Positions 35,137-44,445 of a stretch of 64,000 nt of DNA are shown here, piece after piece. Both the position numbers and the translations under genes were made by a program. Below the pieces are notes generated by a model. That model saw nothing but the letters and a program-made list of their open reading frames with translations, had not been told where the DNA came from and made no database searches. Every line of letters starts with the position of its first letter. Within the stretch, counting starts at the first letter, position 1. Source of the DNA: Glycomyces sp040645615 (GTDB taxonomy: Bacteria; Actinomycetota; Actinomycetes; Mycobacteriales; Micromonosporaceae); contig NZ_JBEYYO010000001.1 of assembly GCF_040645615.1 (NCBI RefSeq), positions 248,001 through 312,000 of the forward strand, given 5' to 3'.

Positions 35137-35303
35137 GACGTTACGATCGGCGCGACGACGCCGTCCGAAGCCAGGCTCACGAGGCCGCGCAACGCTGTAC
35201 CGCAACGCAAATGCGGGCATTCGGGCGAACTGCGTCCTAGACTGCCCGTGCGGGATGCCGACCGGCCCCGAGCAGGCACAACGCTTCGGAAGGAACCCGC
35301 AAC

Positions 35304-36425
35304 GTGAAAGTCGCCGTCCCCCGCGAGATCAAGAACAACGAGTACCGCGTCGCCCTCACCCCCGCCGGGGTCCACGAACTCGTGGCCGCCGGCCACGACG
35401 TCTTCATCGAGACCGGCGCCGGTCTCGGCTCGGCCATCACCGACGACGACTACCGCGCGGCCGGGGCCAACATCCGCCCCGACGCCGACGCCACCTGGGA
35501 CGCAGGCGATCTCGTCCTCAAGGTCAAAGAGCCCATCCACGCCGAGTTCCACCGGATGCGCCCGGGCCAGACCCTCTTCACCTACCTCCACCTGGCCGCC
35601 AGCGCCGAGTGCACCGACGCCCTCCTGGAGCGCCAGGTCACCGCCATCGCCTACGAGACCGTGCAGACCGCCGACGGCCGCCTGCCGCTGCTCGCCCCCA
35701 TGAGCGAGGTCGCGGGCCGCCTGGCCGTCCAGGCCGGCGCGTACTGCCTCCAGCGCCCCGAAGGGGGCCGCGGCACCCTCATGGGCGGCGTCCCCGGGAC
35801 CGCGCCCGCGCGCGTGGTCATCATCGGAGCCGGGGTCTCCGGCATGAACGCCGCCGCGATCGCGGTCGGCATGCGGGCCGACGTCGAGCTCCTCGACCTC
35901 AACATCGACAAGCTCCACGCCGCCGACGACCAGTACCAGGGCCGCCTGCGCACCATCGTCTCCAACCGCTTCGAGGTCAAGCGCGCGTGCCGCGAGGCCG
36001 ACCTCGTCATCGGCGCGGTCCTCGTCCCGGGCGCCAAGGCCCCCACCGTGGTCGACGACGAAGTGCTCGACGAGATGAAGCCCGGCGCGGTCCTGGTGGA
36101 CATCGCGATCGACCAGGGCGGCTGCTTCGCGCACTCCAAGCCCACCACCCACGACGACCCCACGTTCACCCACGGCGGCAAGCTGTTCTACTGCGTGGCC
36201 AACATGCCCGGCGCGGTCCCGAACACCTCCACGTACGCGCTCACCAACGCGACCCTGCCGTACGTCATGAAGCTCGCCAACCTCGGCTGGGCCGACGCGC
36301 TCAAGGCCGACCCGGCCCTCGCCGGCGGCCTGAACACCTACGCCGGACAGGTCGTCAACGAACCGGTCGCGATCACGCATCACCTGCCGCTCAAGCCGAT
36401 CGCGCAGGTGCTCGCCGAGCACTGA
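35304..36425 (+). CDS. ald: Alanine dehydrogenase
   Basis: 373 residues, GTG 35304 after GGAAGGAACC. It interconverts L-alanine and pyruvate with NAD. The N-terminal MKVAVPREIKNNEYRVALTP is diagnostic. The HLAASAECTDALL segment carries the active-site His. The NAD-binding domain has VIIGAGVSGMNAAAIAVGM, and later DIAIDQGGCFAHSKPTTHDDP is standard. Length matches the family exactly. A small hairpin (TGAGGGC at 36433-36439 with 36445-36451) follows the stop. Confidence 0.96.
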   Translation: MKVAVPREIKNNEYRVALTPAGVHELVAAGHDVFIETGAGLGSAITDDDYRAAGANIRPDADATWDAGDLVLKVKEPIHAEFHRMRPGQTLFTYLHLAASAECTDALLERQVTAIAYETVQTADGRLPLLAPMSEVAGRLAVQAGAYCLQRPEGGRGTLMGGVPGTAPARVVIIGAGVSGMNAAAIAVGMRADVELLDLNIDKLHAADDQYQGRLRTIVSNRFEVKRACREADLVIGAVLVPGAKAPTVVDDEVLDEMKPGAVLVDIAIDQGGCFAHSKPTTHDDPTFTHGGKLFYCVANMPGAVPNTSTYALTNATLPYVMKLANLGWADALKADPALAGGLNTYAGQVVNEPVAITHHLPLKPIAQVLAEH

Positions 36426-36432
36426 CGTCCCT

Positions 36433-36451
36433 TGAGGGCGAACGGCCCTCA
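36433..36451 (+). terminator. Small hairpin after ald
   Basis: TGAGGGC-GAACG-GCCCTCA, a 7-bp stem beginning 8 bp past the ald stop codon. Confidence 0.5.
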
Positions 36452-36596
36452 GCGCACAGCGGGCGATCCCACACCGGGTGCCTCGGAGTCTCCCAAGCCG
36501 TCGACAGCCTCGATACACTGACGTACAGTCGCTATGACAGGCAATGGTGAGACGCCCGGCACCCGGTGTCGACCTCGCACCCGGAGGCGCGAAGAG

Positions 36597-37523
36597 ATGA
36601 GCAGTGTGGACAGCAATGACAAGTGGGCGGCCTTGCGGGGCGCCGCGCAGGCGCCTCCCGCCGACGGTGACAGCGACCTCTCATCGCCCGACCCCGAGTC
36701 CTACACCGGCAAACGCGACATCCCCCAGCCCCAGCCCCTGGAGCGCCACGGCCCCGCGCGCGTCATCGCCATGGCCAACCAGAAGGGCGGCGTGGGGAAG
36801 ACCACCACGACCATCAACCTCGGTGCGGCCCTTGCCGAATACGGCCGCAAGGTCCTCCTGGTCGACTTCGACCCCCAAGGGGCCCTGTCGGTCGGCTTCG
36901 GCACCAACCCCCACACCCTCGACCTGACCGTCTACAACCTCCTCATGCAAGAGGACGTCGACATCGACGACGTCATGGTCAAGACCAACGTGGCCGGCCT
37001 GCGCCTCCTCCCGGCCAACATCGACCTCTCGGCCGCCGAGATCCAGTTGGTCAACGAGGTCGCCCGCGAGCAGACCCTCGCCCGCGTCCTGCGCCCGGTG
37101 ATCCCCGACTTCGACTACGTTCTCATCGACTGCCAGCCTTCGCTGGGGCTCTTGACGATCAACGCGCTCACCGCCGCGCACTCGGTCCTCGTCCCCCTTG
37201 AGTGCGAATTCTTCTCCCTGCGCGGGGTGGCCCTCCTCCTCGACACCGTCGACAAGGTCCGCGAGCGCCTCAACTACGACCTCGAACTCGACGGCATCCT
37301 CGCCACGATGTACGACTCGCGCACCACCCACTCGCGCCAGGTCCTCCAGCGCGTCGTGGAAGCCTTCGGCGACAAGGTCTTCTCCACCGTCATCACCCGC
37401 ACGGTGCGCTTCCCCGAGACCACCGTCGCCGGCGAGCCGATCACCACGTGGGCCCCGGCCTCCTCCGGCGCCCGCGCCTACCGCCAGCTCGCACGCGAAC
37501 TCATTGCGGCGACAGATAAGTAG
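36597..37523 (+). CDS. ParA/Soj-like segregation ATPase
   Basis: 308 residues. ATG 36597 has GGAGG 9 nt upstream; GTG 36606 is also possible. The deviant Walker A is NQKGGVGKTTTTINLGAAL (signature Lys), followed by VLLVDFDPQGALSVGFG and Walker B region DYVLIDCQPSLGLLTINAL. A 60-residue disordered N-terminal leader precedes the ATPase core, as in this family beside scpAB. The chromosomal parAB near the origin is separate; this one lacks a ParB neighbour and probably works with the ScpAB-SMC condensin or positions another cargo. Confidence 0.9.
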   Translation: MSSVDSNDKWAALRGAAQAPPADGDSDLSSPDPESYTGKRDIPQPQPLERHGPARVIAMANQKGGVGKTTTTINLGAALAEYGRKVLLVDFDPQGALSVGFGTNPHTLDLTVYNLLMQEDVDIDDVMVKTNVAGLRLLPANIDLSAAEIQLVNEVAREQTLARVLRPVIPDFDYVLIDCQPSLGLLTINALTAAHSVLVPLECEFFSLRGVALLLDTVDKVRERLNYDLELDGILATMYDSRTTHSRQVLQRVVEAFGDKVFSTVITRTVRFPETTVAGEPITTWAPASSGARAYRQLARELIAATDK

Positions 37524-37599
37524 CCCCGATCGCGTTCGGCCCCAGTCCGTGTCTCCCCATAAACCCCGAGTTCACCCGGTAGTGCCCCGAAGGCCCGTC

Positions 37600-37605
37600 T
37601 AAGCT
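37600..37605 (+). promoter_or_regulatory. Putative -10 box of leaderless scpA
   Basis: TAAGCT ends 7 nt before GTG 37613, with no Shine-Dalgarno between. Confidence 0.4.
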
Positions 37606-37612
37606 GGCGTGC

Positions 37613-38479
37613 GTGACCGACCAGCAGCCGACCCAACTCCCGACCCAGCGGGAGGGCGCACCGGAGGAGGCCGAGAGCGGCTTCCGCGTCCGGCTCGCCA
37701 ACTTCGAGGGCCCCTTCGACCTGCTGCTGCAACTCATCGGCAAGCACAAGCTCGACGTCACCGAGGTCGCCCTCCACCAGGTCGCCTCCGAGTTCATCGC
37801 CTACGTCACCGGCCTCGACGAGGCCTGGAACCTGGAGGAGACCTCCGAGTTCCTGCTCATCGCCGCGACCCTCCTCGACCTCAAGACCGCGCGGCTCCTG
37901 CCCGGCACGGTCGTCGACGACGAGGAGGACCTCGCGCTGCTCGAAGCCCGCGACCTCCTCTTCGCCCGCCTCCTCCAGTACAAGGCCTACAAGGAGGCCG
38001 CCGGGGCCCTCGCCGGGCTCGCCGACGCCGCCTCGACCCGCGTCGCCCGCAACGTCGGCCTCGAAGACCGCTTCAAGGGCCTCCTCCCCGAACTCGTCCT
38101 CGACCTCACCCCCGAAGCCCTGGCCGCCTTGGCGGGCAAGGCGATGAAGCCGAAACCGCCCCCGACCGTCGGCACCGGACACATCCACATGCAGCGCGTC
38201 TCGGTGCGCGAGCACGCCGTGATCCTCTCTCGCCGCCTCCAACGCGTCCAGACCGCGACCTTCCGGGCCCTGACCTCCGACTGCGAGTCCCATCTCGAAG
38301 TCGTGGCCAGGTTCCTCGCGCTCCTGGAGCTCTACCGGGAGGCCTTGGTCGGGTTCGAGCAGATGCAGGCCCTCGGCGAGCTGACGGTGCGCTGGCTCGG
38401 CGGCATGACCGCCACCGAGATCGAGGTCGACGAGTACGCGGGCGCACCGGAACCGGGGGAGGAACCCACGAATGCATGA
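37613..38479 (+). CDS. scpA: Segregation and condensation protein A
   Basis: 288 residues, GTG 37613. It is the kleisin subunit that links SMC heads. The N-terminal FRVRLANFEGPFDLLLQLIGKHKLDVTEV is diagnostic, followed by FLLIAATLLDLKTARLLP. A variable middle precedes the C-terminal winged-helix end (FLALLELYREALVGFEQ). Overlaps scpB by 8 bp. Confidence 0.94.
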   Translation: MTDQQPTQLPTQREGAPEEAESGFRVRLANFEGPFDLLLQLIGKHKLDVTEVALHQVASEFIAYVTGLDEAWNLEETSEFLLIAATLLDLKTARLLPGTVVDDEEDLALLEARDLLFARLLQYKAYKEAAGALAGLADAASTRVARNVGLEDRFKGLLPELVLDLTPEALAALAGKAMKPKPPPTVGTGHIHMQRVSVREHAVILSRRLQRVQTATFRALTSDCESHLEVVARFLALLELYREALVGFEQMQALGELTVRWLGGMTATEIEVDEYAGAPEPGEEPTNA

Positions 38480-39221
38480 GCACTTGAGCCCCGACGAGGT
38501 CGCCGAGTGGCGCCCGCCCTGGCAGCGCCACGAGGACGGCGGGCAAGCCCGGTCGGACACGCCCGCCGACGAGCCGGTCGACGTCACCGACGAGTACGCC
38601 CGCGCGGTGGCCGACGTCCCGGCCCAGGCCGAGCCCGAACCCGAGCCGGTCCAGGCCTCCAGCCCCGTCCCCGAGGACGTCGATCTCGGCGCGGTTCTCG
38701 AAGCGATCCTCATGATCGCCGAGGAGCCGCTCTCCGAGGAGTTCCTGTCCGCGGTGTTGGAGCGGCCACGCTCACAGGTGCGCGAGACGCTCGGCCGTTT
38801 GAGCGCCGAATACACTGGTGACGGACGCGGATTCGATCTGCGTCGCCAAGCCGGCGGCTGGCGCTTCTACACGCGGGCCGATTTCGCCCGCTACGTGGAG
38901 CGATTCGTCACCGACGGCGCCTCCGCCCGCCTCACCAAGGCGGCCTTGGAGACGCTCGCCGTGGTGGCCTACCGCCAGCCGGTCACCCGCGGCCGCATCT
39001 CGGCCATCCGGGGGGTCAACTGCGACGGCGTCATGCGCACGCTGCTGGCGCGCGGCCTGGTCGAGGAGTGCGGGACCGACCCGGACTCGACGGCGACGCT
39101 CTACCGCACCACCACGCTGTTCTTGGAGAAGATCGGTCTGGACTCGGTCGAACAGCTCCCTGAGCTGGCCCCGTTCCTGCCCGACGACGTGACGGATATC
39201 GAGGAAGATGAACAACGCTGA
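38472..39221 (+). CDS. scpB: Segregation and condensation protein B
   Basis: 249 residues, ATG 38472. The first 70 residues are acidic and disordered. Two winged-helix domains follow: LGAVLEAILMIAEEPLSEEF, then LTKAALETLAVVAYRQPVTRGRISAIRGVNCDGVMRTLL, the ScpB signature. It pairs with ScpA and SMC. It overlaps scpA by 8 bp and rluB by 14 bp, so the three are translated together. Confidence 0.94.
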   Translation: MHEHLSPDEVAEWRPPWQRHEDGGQARSDTPADEPVDVTDEYARAVADVPAQAEPEPEPVQASSPVPEDVDLGAVLEAILMIAEEPLSEEFLSAVLERPRSQVRETLGRLSAEYTGDGRGFDLRRQAGGWRFYTRADFARYVERFVTDGASARLTKAALETLAVVAYRQPVTRGRISAIRGVNCDGVMRTLLARGLVEECGTDPDSTATLYRTTTLFLEKIGLDSVEQLPELAPFLPDDVTDIEEDEQR

Positions 39222-39942
39222 CGCTGAGGGCATTCGCCTGCAAAAAGTGCTGTCGCAGGCCGGGATCGCCTCCCGCCGCAACGCCGAAGACCTGATCTCC
39301 CGCGGCAAGGTCAAGGTGAACGGCGAACTCGCCCGCCTGGGCCAGCGGGTGCAACCGACCGATGTCATCCACGTCTCCGGCAAGCGGATCGTGACCGACG
39401 TCGACACCGTGTACTTCGCGATCAACAAGCCCCGCGGGATCGTCTCGACGATGGAGGACGACGAGGGCCGTCCCTCGCTCGCCGAGTTCACCAAGGGCAT
39501 CGACCAGCGGGTCTTCCACGTCGGGCGGCTCGACACCGACTCCGAGGGCCTGCTGCTGCTCACCAACGACGGCGAGCTGGCGAACCGCATCATGCACCCC
39601 TCGCACGGCCTGCCGAAGGTCTACCGCGCCCAGGTCTCAGGGATCATGGACCGCGCCACCTGGAACAAGCTGCTGGCCGGCGTCGAGCTCGAAGACGGCC
39701 CCGCGAAGGCCGACAAGCTCAAGATCATCGACGAGCACGCCGGGCAGTCGTTGATCGAGATCACGATCCACGAGGGCCGCAAGCACATTGTGAGGCGGCT
39801 CATGGACGAGGTCGGGCACCACGTCTCGCGCCTGGTGCGCACCGAGATCGGCCCGGTCAAGCTCCGCAACCTCAAACCGGGGACGATCCGCCGCCTCTCG
39901 CCCAACGAGATCGGCGAACTCTTCCGCGAGGTCGGGCTCTAG
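39208..39942 (+). CDS. rluB: 23S rRNA pseudouridine synthase RluB-type
   Basis: 244 residues, ATG 39208. S4 RNA-binding domain (about 5-60, IRLQKVLSQAGIASRRNAEDLI), then the RsuA/RluB/E/F catalytic domain with GRLDTDSEGLLLLTNDG (catalytic Asp) and GRKHIVRRLMDEVGH. The scpA-scpB-rluB arrangement is widely conserved. A 6-bp inverted repeat (39973-39988) follows 30 bp after the stop and may end the transcript. Confidence 0.94.
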   Translation: MNNADAEGIRLQKVLSQAGIASRRNAEDLISRGKVKVNGELARLGQRVQPTDVIHVSGKRIVTDVDTVYFAINKPRGIVSTMEDDEGRPSLAEFTKGIDQRVFHVGRLDTDSEGLLLLTNDGELANRIMHPSHGLPKVYRAQVSGIMDRATWNKLLAGVELEDGPAKADKLKIIDEHAGQSLIEITIHEGRKHIVRRLMDEVGHHVSRLVRTEIGPVKLRNLKPGTIRRLSPNEIGELFREVGL

Positions 39943-39988
39943 GGATTTCCGCCAGCCTGCTGTACCGACGGGACCGGCATGCGCCGGT

Positions 39989-39994
39989 TAGGGT
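39989..39994 (+). promoter_or_regulatory. Putative -10 box of the leaderless yccF-like gene
   Basis: TAGGGT ends 6 nt before ATG 40001. The 6-bp-arm inverted repeat ACCGGC-ATGC-GCCGGT (39973-39988) abuts it upstream and could be a terminator of rluB or an operator. Confidence 0.4.
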
Positions 39995-40000
39995 TTCGGC

Positions 40001-40372
40001 ATGTCAACCATTCTGAACATCATCTGGTTCGTGCTGGCCGGGCTGTGGCTCGCGATCGGCTACTTCCTCGCCGGGCTGCTGTTCTGCGTCTTCATCGTGA
40101 CGATCCCGTTCGGCATCGCGAACATGCGGCTGGCGGGGTACGTGCTGTGGCCGTTCGGCCGGACGGTCGTCTACGACCGCACGGCCGGATGCTTCTCCCT
40201 CCTGGGGAACATCCTGTGGCTCATCCTCTTCGGGTGGGAACTGGCCCTCACGCACCTGGTGACCGGGTTCCTCCAGGCGATCACGATCATCGGCCTGCCG
40301 CTGGCGGTCGCCAACTGGAAGATGATCCCGCTGGCGCTGTGGCCGATGGGCGCGCGGGTCGTCGAGCGCTAG
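40001..40372 (+). CDS. YccF domain membrane protein
   Basis: 123 residues, ATG 40001. Two copies of the YccF domain, each a hydrophobic hairpin: FVLAGLWLAIGYFLAGLLF with VTIPFGIANMRLAGYVLWPFGR, then LWLILFGWELALTHLVTGFL with IGLPLAVANWKMIPLALWPMG. The IPFG/IGLPLAxAN repeats define the family. It is an inner-membrane protein of unknown function. Confidence 0.9.
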   Translation: MSTILNIIWFVLAGLWLAIGYFLAGLLFCVFIVTIPFGIANMRLAGYVLWPFGRTVVYDRTAGCFSLLGNILWLILFGWELALTHLVTGFLQAITIIGLPLAVANWKMIPLALWPMGARVVER

Positions 40373-40482
40373 AACATCGAGGAAGATCCAAGTCACGACT
40401 GCCCGGGCGTTCGCCGTGGAGGACCCGCGACAAGGCATGATGTAGGTTTGCGAGGTTTGCAGTTGAAGAACGGAGCGCGATA

Positions 40483-41160
40483 GTGCCTGACCAGAAGAGC
40501 GGACCGGTCGTCGCCATCGACGGCCCCTCGGGGGCCGGCAAGTCGACCGTGTCCAAGACACTCGCGACCGCGATCGACTCGGCCTACCTCGACACCGGCT
40601 CGATGTACCGCGCCGCGACCCTGGCCGTCCTCAACGCCGGGGTCGACCCCACCCAGACCGCGCAGGTCACCAAGGCCGTCAAGGCCGCCAAGCTCGAATT
40701 CGGCACCTCCCCGGAGGACCCCTTCACCCGCGTCGACGGCGAGGACGCCGACCTGGCGATCCGCGGCGACGACGTCACCAAGGCCGTCTCGGCGGTCGCC
40801 GGCAACAAGACCGTCCGCAAGTTCCTCATCGGTGAGCAGCAGCGCATCATCCGAGAGGCCAAGGGCGGCATCGTGGTCGAAGGCCGCGACATCGTCGAGG
40901 TCGTGGCCCCGGACGCCGACGTCAAGGTCTACCTCACCGCCGACCCGGTCGAGCGCGCCAAGCGCCGCGCGGCCGAGATCGGCGCCGACGCCCAGGCCAC
41001 GAAGCAGGACATCGAGCGCCGCGACACCGCCGACTCGAAGACCACCAAACCCCTGGAGGCCCCCGAGGGGGCCGTCGTTATCGACTCCACGGCACTGCCG
41101 ATCGTGGAGGTAGTGGCCAAGATCCTGGCCTTGCTGAGCAACAGGGACATTGATGAGTGA
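40483..41160 (+). CDS. cmk: Cytidylate kinase
   Basis: 225 residues, GTG 40483 after CGGAGCGC. It phosphorylates CMP/dCMP. The P-loop is GPSGAGKSTVSKTLA (about 12-26), then YLDTGSMYRAAT (nucleotide-monophosphate binding), VEGRDIVEVVAPDADVKVYL and RAAEIGAD. Length is normal for Cmk. It overlaps der by 8 bp. Confidence 0.95.
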   Translation: MPDQKSGPVVAIDGPSGAGKSTVSKTLATAIDSAYLDTGSMYRAATLAVLNAGVDPTQTAQVTKAVKAAKLEFGTSPEDPFTRVDGEDADLAIRGDDVTKAVSAVAGNKTVRKFLIGEQQRIIREAKGGIVVEGRDIVEVVAPDADVKVYLTADPVERAKRRAAEIGADAQATKQDIERRDTADSKTTKPLEAPEGAVVIDSTALPIVEVVAKILALLSNRDIDE

Positions 41161-42574
41161 CGAAGCGGCCTCGGCCGAACTCGACGGTGCCGGTTTCGAC
41201 GACAGCACCGTCGTGAACGACAGCGCCGGCTGGGGCGGCGCTGACGAGCGCGGCGCGGTCCCGACGGTGGCCGTGGTCGGCCGCCCCAACGTGGGCAAGT
41301 CGACCCTGGTCAACCGCATCCTGGGCCGCCGCGCCGCGGTCGTCCAGGACGAACCGGGCGTGACCCGCGACCGCGTCGCCTACGACGCCGAATGGGCCGG
41401 GCGCGACTTCAGCTTGGTCGACACCGGTGGCTGGGACCCCGACGCCGAAGGCATGGCCAAGTCCATCGCGGTGCAGGCCGAGCTGGCCATGCGCACCGCC
41501 GACGTCATCGTGTTCGTGGTCGACGCCCGCGTGGGCCCGACCGACGCCGACGAGGCCGCGGTGCGCATCCTGCGTTCGACCAAGAAGCCGGTCCTGTTGG
41601 TCGCCAACAAGGTCGACTCCGAACGTCAGGAAGCCGAGATCCACGAGCTGTGGAGTCTCGGCCTCGGCGAGCCGTTCCCGATCTCGGCCCTCCACGGCCG
41701 CAACTCCGGGGACCTGCTCGACAAGATCGTGTGGGCCTTCCCCGAGGTGCCCACCGGGAAGCTCAAGGAGCGCGGGCCGCGCCGTGTGGCGCTCGTGGGC
41801 CGCCCCAACGTCGGCAAGTCGAGCCTGCTCAACCGCATCGCGGGGGAGCCGCGCGCGGTGGTCGACAACGTCGCGGGCACCACCGTCGACCCGGTCGACT
41901 CGCTCGTGGAGATCGACGGCGAGGACTGGATCCTGGTCGACACTGCGGGTCTGCGCAAGCGCGTCAAGTTCGCGTCCGGGACCGAGTACTACGCGGCCCT
42001 GCGCACCGAGTCCGCGCTGGAGGCCGCCGAGGTTGCGCTGGTGCTGCTGGACGCCTCGGAGCCCATCAGTGAGCAGGACCAGCGGGTGCTGACCCAGGTC
42101 ACCGAGTCGGGCCGGGCCGTCGTCATCGCCTACAACAAGTGGGACCTGGTCGACGAGGACCGCCGGTACTACCTGGAGAAGGAGATCGACCGCGAGCTCG
42201 CGCAGGTCGCGTGGGCCCCGCGGGTGAACGTCTCGGCTGAGACCGGCCGCGCCGTGGAGAAGATCGCCCGCTCGCTGCGCGAGGCCCTCGAAGGCTGGGG
42301 CCAGCGCATCAGCACCGGCGAGCTCAACCAGTGGATCAGCGCCCTCCAGGCCGCCACGCCGCACCCGACGCGCTCGGGCAAGGCCCCGAAGGTCATCTAC
42401 GCGACCCAGGCCGCCGCCGAGCCGCCGCGCTTCATCCTCTTCACCAACGCGCCGTTCGACAAGCAGTACCTCAAGTTCATCCAACGCCGCCTCCGAGAGG
42501 ACTTCGGCTTCCGCGGCACCCCGATCGAACTGGTGGTCAAACCACGCGAACCCCGCAAGAAGCCCAAGAAATAA
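41153..42574 (+). CDS. der: GTPase Der (EngA)
   Basis: 473 residues, ATG 41153 inside the end of cmk. Two tandem GTPase domains with G1 motifs GRPNVGKST (about 40-48) and GRPNVGKSS (about 215-223); G3 DTGGW and DTAGL; G4 NKVD and NKWD. A KH-like C-terminal domain (about 385-473) ends in basic residues. It acts in 50S ribosome assembly. The cmk-der pair is conserved in actinobacteria. Confidence 0.96.
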   Translation: MSDEAASAELDGAGFDDSTVVNDSAGWGGADERGAVPTVAVVGRPNVGKSTLVNRILGRRAAVVQDEPGVTRDRVAYDAEWAGRDFSLVDTGGWDPDAEGMAKSIAVQAELAMRTADVIVFVVDARVGPTDADEAAVRILRSTKKPVLLVANKVDSERQEAEIHELWSLGLGEPFPISALHGRNSGDLLDKIVWAFPEVPTGKLKERGPRRVALVGRPNVGKSSLLNRIAGEPRAVVDNVAGTTVDPVDSLVEIDGEDWILVDTAGLRKRVKFASGTEYYAALRTESALEAAEVALVLLDASEPISEQDQRVLTQVTESGRAVVIAYNKWDLVDEDRRYYLEKEIDRELAQVAWAPRVNVSAETGRAVEKIARSLREALEGWGQRISTGELNQWISALQAATPHPTRSGKAPKVIYATQAAAEPPRFILFTNAPFDKQYLKFIQRRLREDFGFRGTPIELVVKPREPRKKPKK

Positions 42575-42672
42575 CCGCCACCAGCGGGCAGTCTCACACC
42601 ACCGACCTCCCCTCCCCACCATCCGAACCCATACGCTAAAGTTGTCACCGCCACGGACAACGAGGCAAAAAA

Positions 42673-42746
<74 letters not shown>

Positions 42747-42751
42747 CCGTT

Positions 42752-42786
42752 ACTCCAGGCCAGAGACTATGTCTCTGGCCTGGAGT
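42752..42786 (+). terminator. Terminator after tRNA-Pro
   Basis: Perfect 16-bp stem with a 3-nt loop (TAT, 42768-42770), from ACTCCAGGCCAGAGAC to its complement. It starts 5 bp past the tRNA. Confidence 0.9.
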
Positions 42787-42843
42787 CGTTATGCCTGAAG
42801 CGCAGGCGAGATCGTATGTGCCCCGGCAGCCTGGGGGTTTCGA

Positions 42844-43302
42844 TTAGTTCAGGTCGATGGCTCCGACCACTTGCCCGGCGAATTCCTGACCGGTCAGCTC
42901 GAACCCCATCCTGCGGTAGAAGCCCTCGGGGCCGGCCGCGCCGGTCTTCCACATCACCGTGGCCCGTTTCGAGCCGCGCCGCCGGGCCTCGTCGAGCACG
43001 GCCTCGACCGCGAAACGACCGAGGCCGCCCCGCTGATGCCGAGCACTGACGTTGAGCCGCCAGATCCCGCAGCGGAAGAACTCGATCTCGGCATCCGGGT
43101 CGAACCCGCCCATCACGAATGCCGCTGGTTCGTCACCGACGTACACCAGACGCGGCCACGCCGCCTGCGGGGACGCGTAAGCCTCGGCCAGCGACACCGC
43201 GACCGGGGCCACGAAATCCTCCTGCTCGGGCTTGACCTTGATCTGGCAGGCCAGGTCGACGTTGTCGGGCGTGATGGTCGCGATCCGGAGTGCATCATTC
43301 AT
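42844..43302 (-). CDS. GNAT family N-acetyltransferase
   Basis: 152 residues, ATG at 43302; the frame continues upstream without similarity. GNAT fold: motif A is LNVSARHQRGGLGRFAVEAV, with the pyrophosphate-binding (R/Q)xxGxG/A reading QRGGLGR; GFYRRMGFELTG is motif B. The N-terminal part (VAVSLAEAYASPQAAWPRLVYVG) is typical of the diamine/spermine-acetyltransferase-like group, as in PaiA/BltD, but the substrate is unsure. The gene is alone between tRNA-Pro and the xylan locus. Confidence 0.85.
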   Translation of the reverse strand: MNDALRIATITPDNVDLACQIKVKPEQEDFVAPVAVSLAEAYASPQAAWPRLVYVGDEPAAFVMGGFDPDAEIEFFRCGIWRLNVSARHQRGGLGRFAVEAVLDEARRRGSKRATVMWKTGAAGPEGFYRRMGFELTGQEFAGQVVGAIDLN

Positions 43303-43426
43303 GCCCCCCAACCTAAAGACCTGCCCCAGGACGCGCAACCGCGCAGCGGGCCACTTCACAAAGCCGACCGCGAACCCAGACGACAGACTCCTGTGCCACC
43401 ACATCAACTCTGTCCGGGCGGGCTTC

Positions 43427-44293
43427 TCATTCCAGTTCGGATTCCCAGACGATGCCGCCGCCGGTGGCGTCGGTGGGGAGGCGGTCTCGGGCGGCGGTGT
43501 CGCCGTAGAGGCTCCAGCGCATCCAGTCGAGACTGGTCTCGACGGTCTGGGGGTAGGTCGGGCCGTTCCAGATGAACTCGTCGTGGCCCTGGCCGGAGTG
43601 GGTCATGAACGCCTTCGAGGCGGGGAGCGCCCCATAGGCCCGCCGCGCCAGGCGGTAGTCGCAGATCGGGTCCTGGTCGCCGTGGACGAACAGGACCTTC
43701 GCGGCGACTTCGGCGGCAGGGGCGCCCATGTCGACCGCGGCGTGCGCGATCGCGGCCGTGATCCGGGCGTCGGGCCAGGAGGTGAGGAGCCCGTGCGTGG
43801 TCATGCCGCCCAATGAGTGCCCGGCGGCCCCGACGCCGTTGGCGGTGTCCAGGTGCCCGGCGAACATGTCGCCGCCCCCATTGAGCGCCAGGGTGCGGGT
43901 GATGACCTCGGAGACGTCGCGCGACTGGCTGCCGTTGTAGACGTCCTCGACCTTGCCCTCGGTGCCGGTGGCGGTAGTGGGGAAGACCGGGGCCGCGACG
44001 ATGAATCCGGCCCGCGCCAACGGGAGGACGTGCGTCCCGTAGCTCTCCGGATTGCCGCCCCGGCCGTGGCTCCAGGCGACGACGGGGAACGCGCCGTCCG
44101 CGATCGGTGCGTCGGGCCTCGGCGCACTGTCAAGCGAACCCCGCGACGGGTAGAAGACGCGGGTCACGAGGCTGCGGTCCCCGCGGCTCCAGGCGAACTC
44201 GCGCACGCCGACGGGGAACGGCTCGTCCGGAGCCGAGCGGAGGACGGAGGCGCCCGCCGCCGTCGCCAGGACTTCACGTCTTGCGCCTGACAT
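43427..44293 (-). CDS. Alpha/beta hydrolase (dienelactone-hydrolase/lipase-like)
   Basis: 288 residues. ATG at 44293 has GGAG 5 nt upstream; the GTG at 44299 overlaps that site. Alpha/beta-hydrolase core: FPVVAWSHGRGGNPESYGTH (oxyanion HGxGG), nucleophile in GHSLGG, acid Asp in VHGDQDP, and His in SGQGHDEF. A VFYP motif near the N-terminus resembles PAF-acetylhydrolase/cutinase-like families. A weak N-terminal RR stretch is no convincing signal peptide. The clear promoter and paired CGAAA-type operators put it in the same regulon as the xylan genes, so it may be an intracellular deacylase for acetyl- or feruloyl-oligosaccharides. Confidence 0.8.
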   Translation of the reverse strand: MSGARREVLATAAGASVLRSAPDEPFPVGVREFAWSRGDRSLVTRVFYPSRGSLDSAPRPDAPIADGAFPVVAWSHGRGGNPESYGTHVLPLARAGFIVAAPVFPTTATGTEGKVEDVYNGSQSRDVSEVITRTLALNGGGDMFAGHLDTANGVGAAGHSLGGMTTHGLLTSWPDARITAAIAHAAVDMGAPAAEVAAKVLFVHGDQDPICDYRLARRAYGALPASKAFMTHSGQGHDEFIWNGPTYPQTVETSLDWMRWSLYGDTAARDRLPTDATGGGIVWESELE

Positions 44294-44311
44294 CGGCACT
44301 CCATTCCCGCT

Positions 44312-44343
44312 TGAAAATTTCAGAGAAATCTTAGAAAGTTTCG
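44312..44343. promoter_or_regulatory. Paired operators TGAAA-A-TTTCA and AGAAA-G-TTTCG, 21 bp apart
   Basis: Two odd-centred inverted repeats: TGAAA-A-TTTCA (44312-44322, perfect) centred at 44317, and AGAAA-G-TTTCG (44333-44343, 9-bp perfect core) centred at 44338. The centres are exactly 21 bp apart, two helical turns. They lie just downstream of the hydrolase promoter on the minus strand and about 100 bp before the divergent lacI. Confidence 0.65.
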
Positions 44344-44352
44344 CTCGTTCGG

Positions 44353-44381
44353 ACTATAGGTAGGGATCGATCTCCCGTCAA
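44353..44381 (-). promoter_or_regulatory. Promoter of the alpha/beta hydrolase gene
   Basis: On the minus strand TTGACG (44381-44376), a 17-nt spacer and TATAGT (44358-44353). The paired operators begin 9 nt after the -10 box, at the expected start of transcription. Confidence 0.65.
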
Positions 44382-44445
44382 GTAGGCCACCGCTTCTGCC
44401 ACCACTGGACGAAACGATCGCGCATCGGAACGCTACGATGCCCGA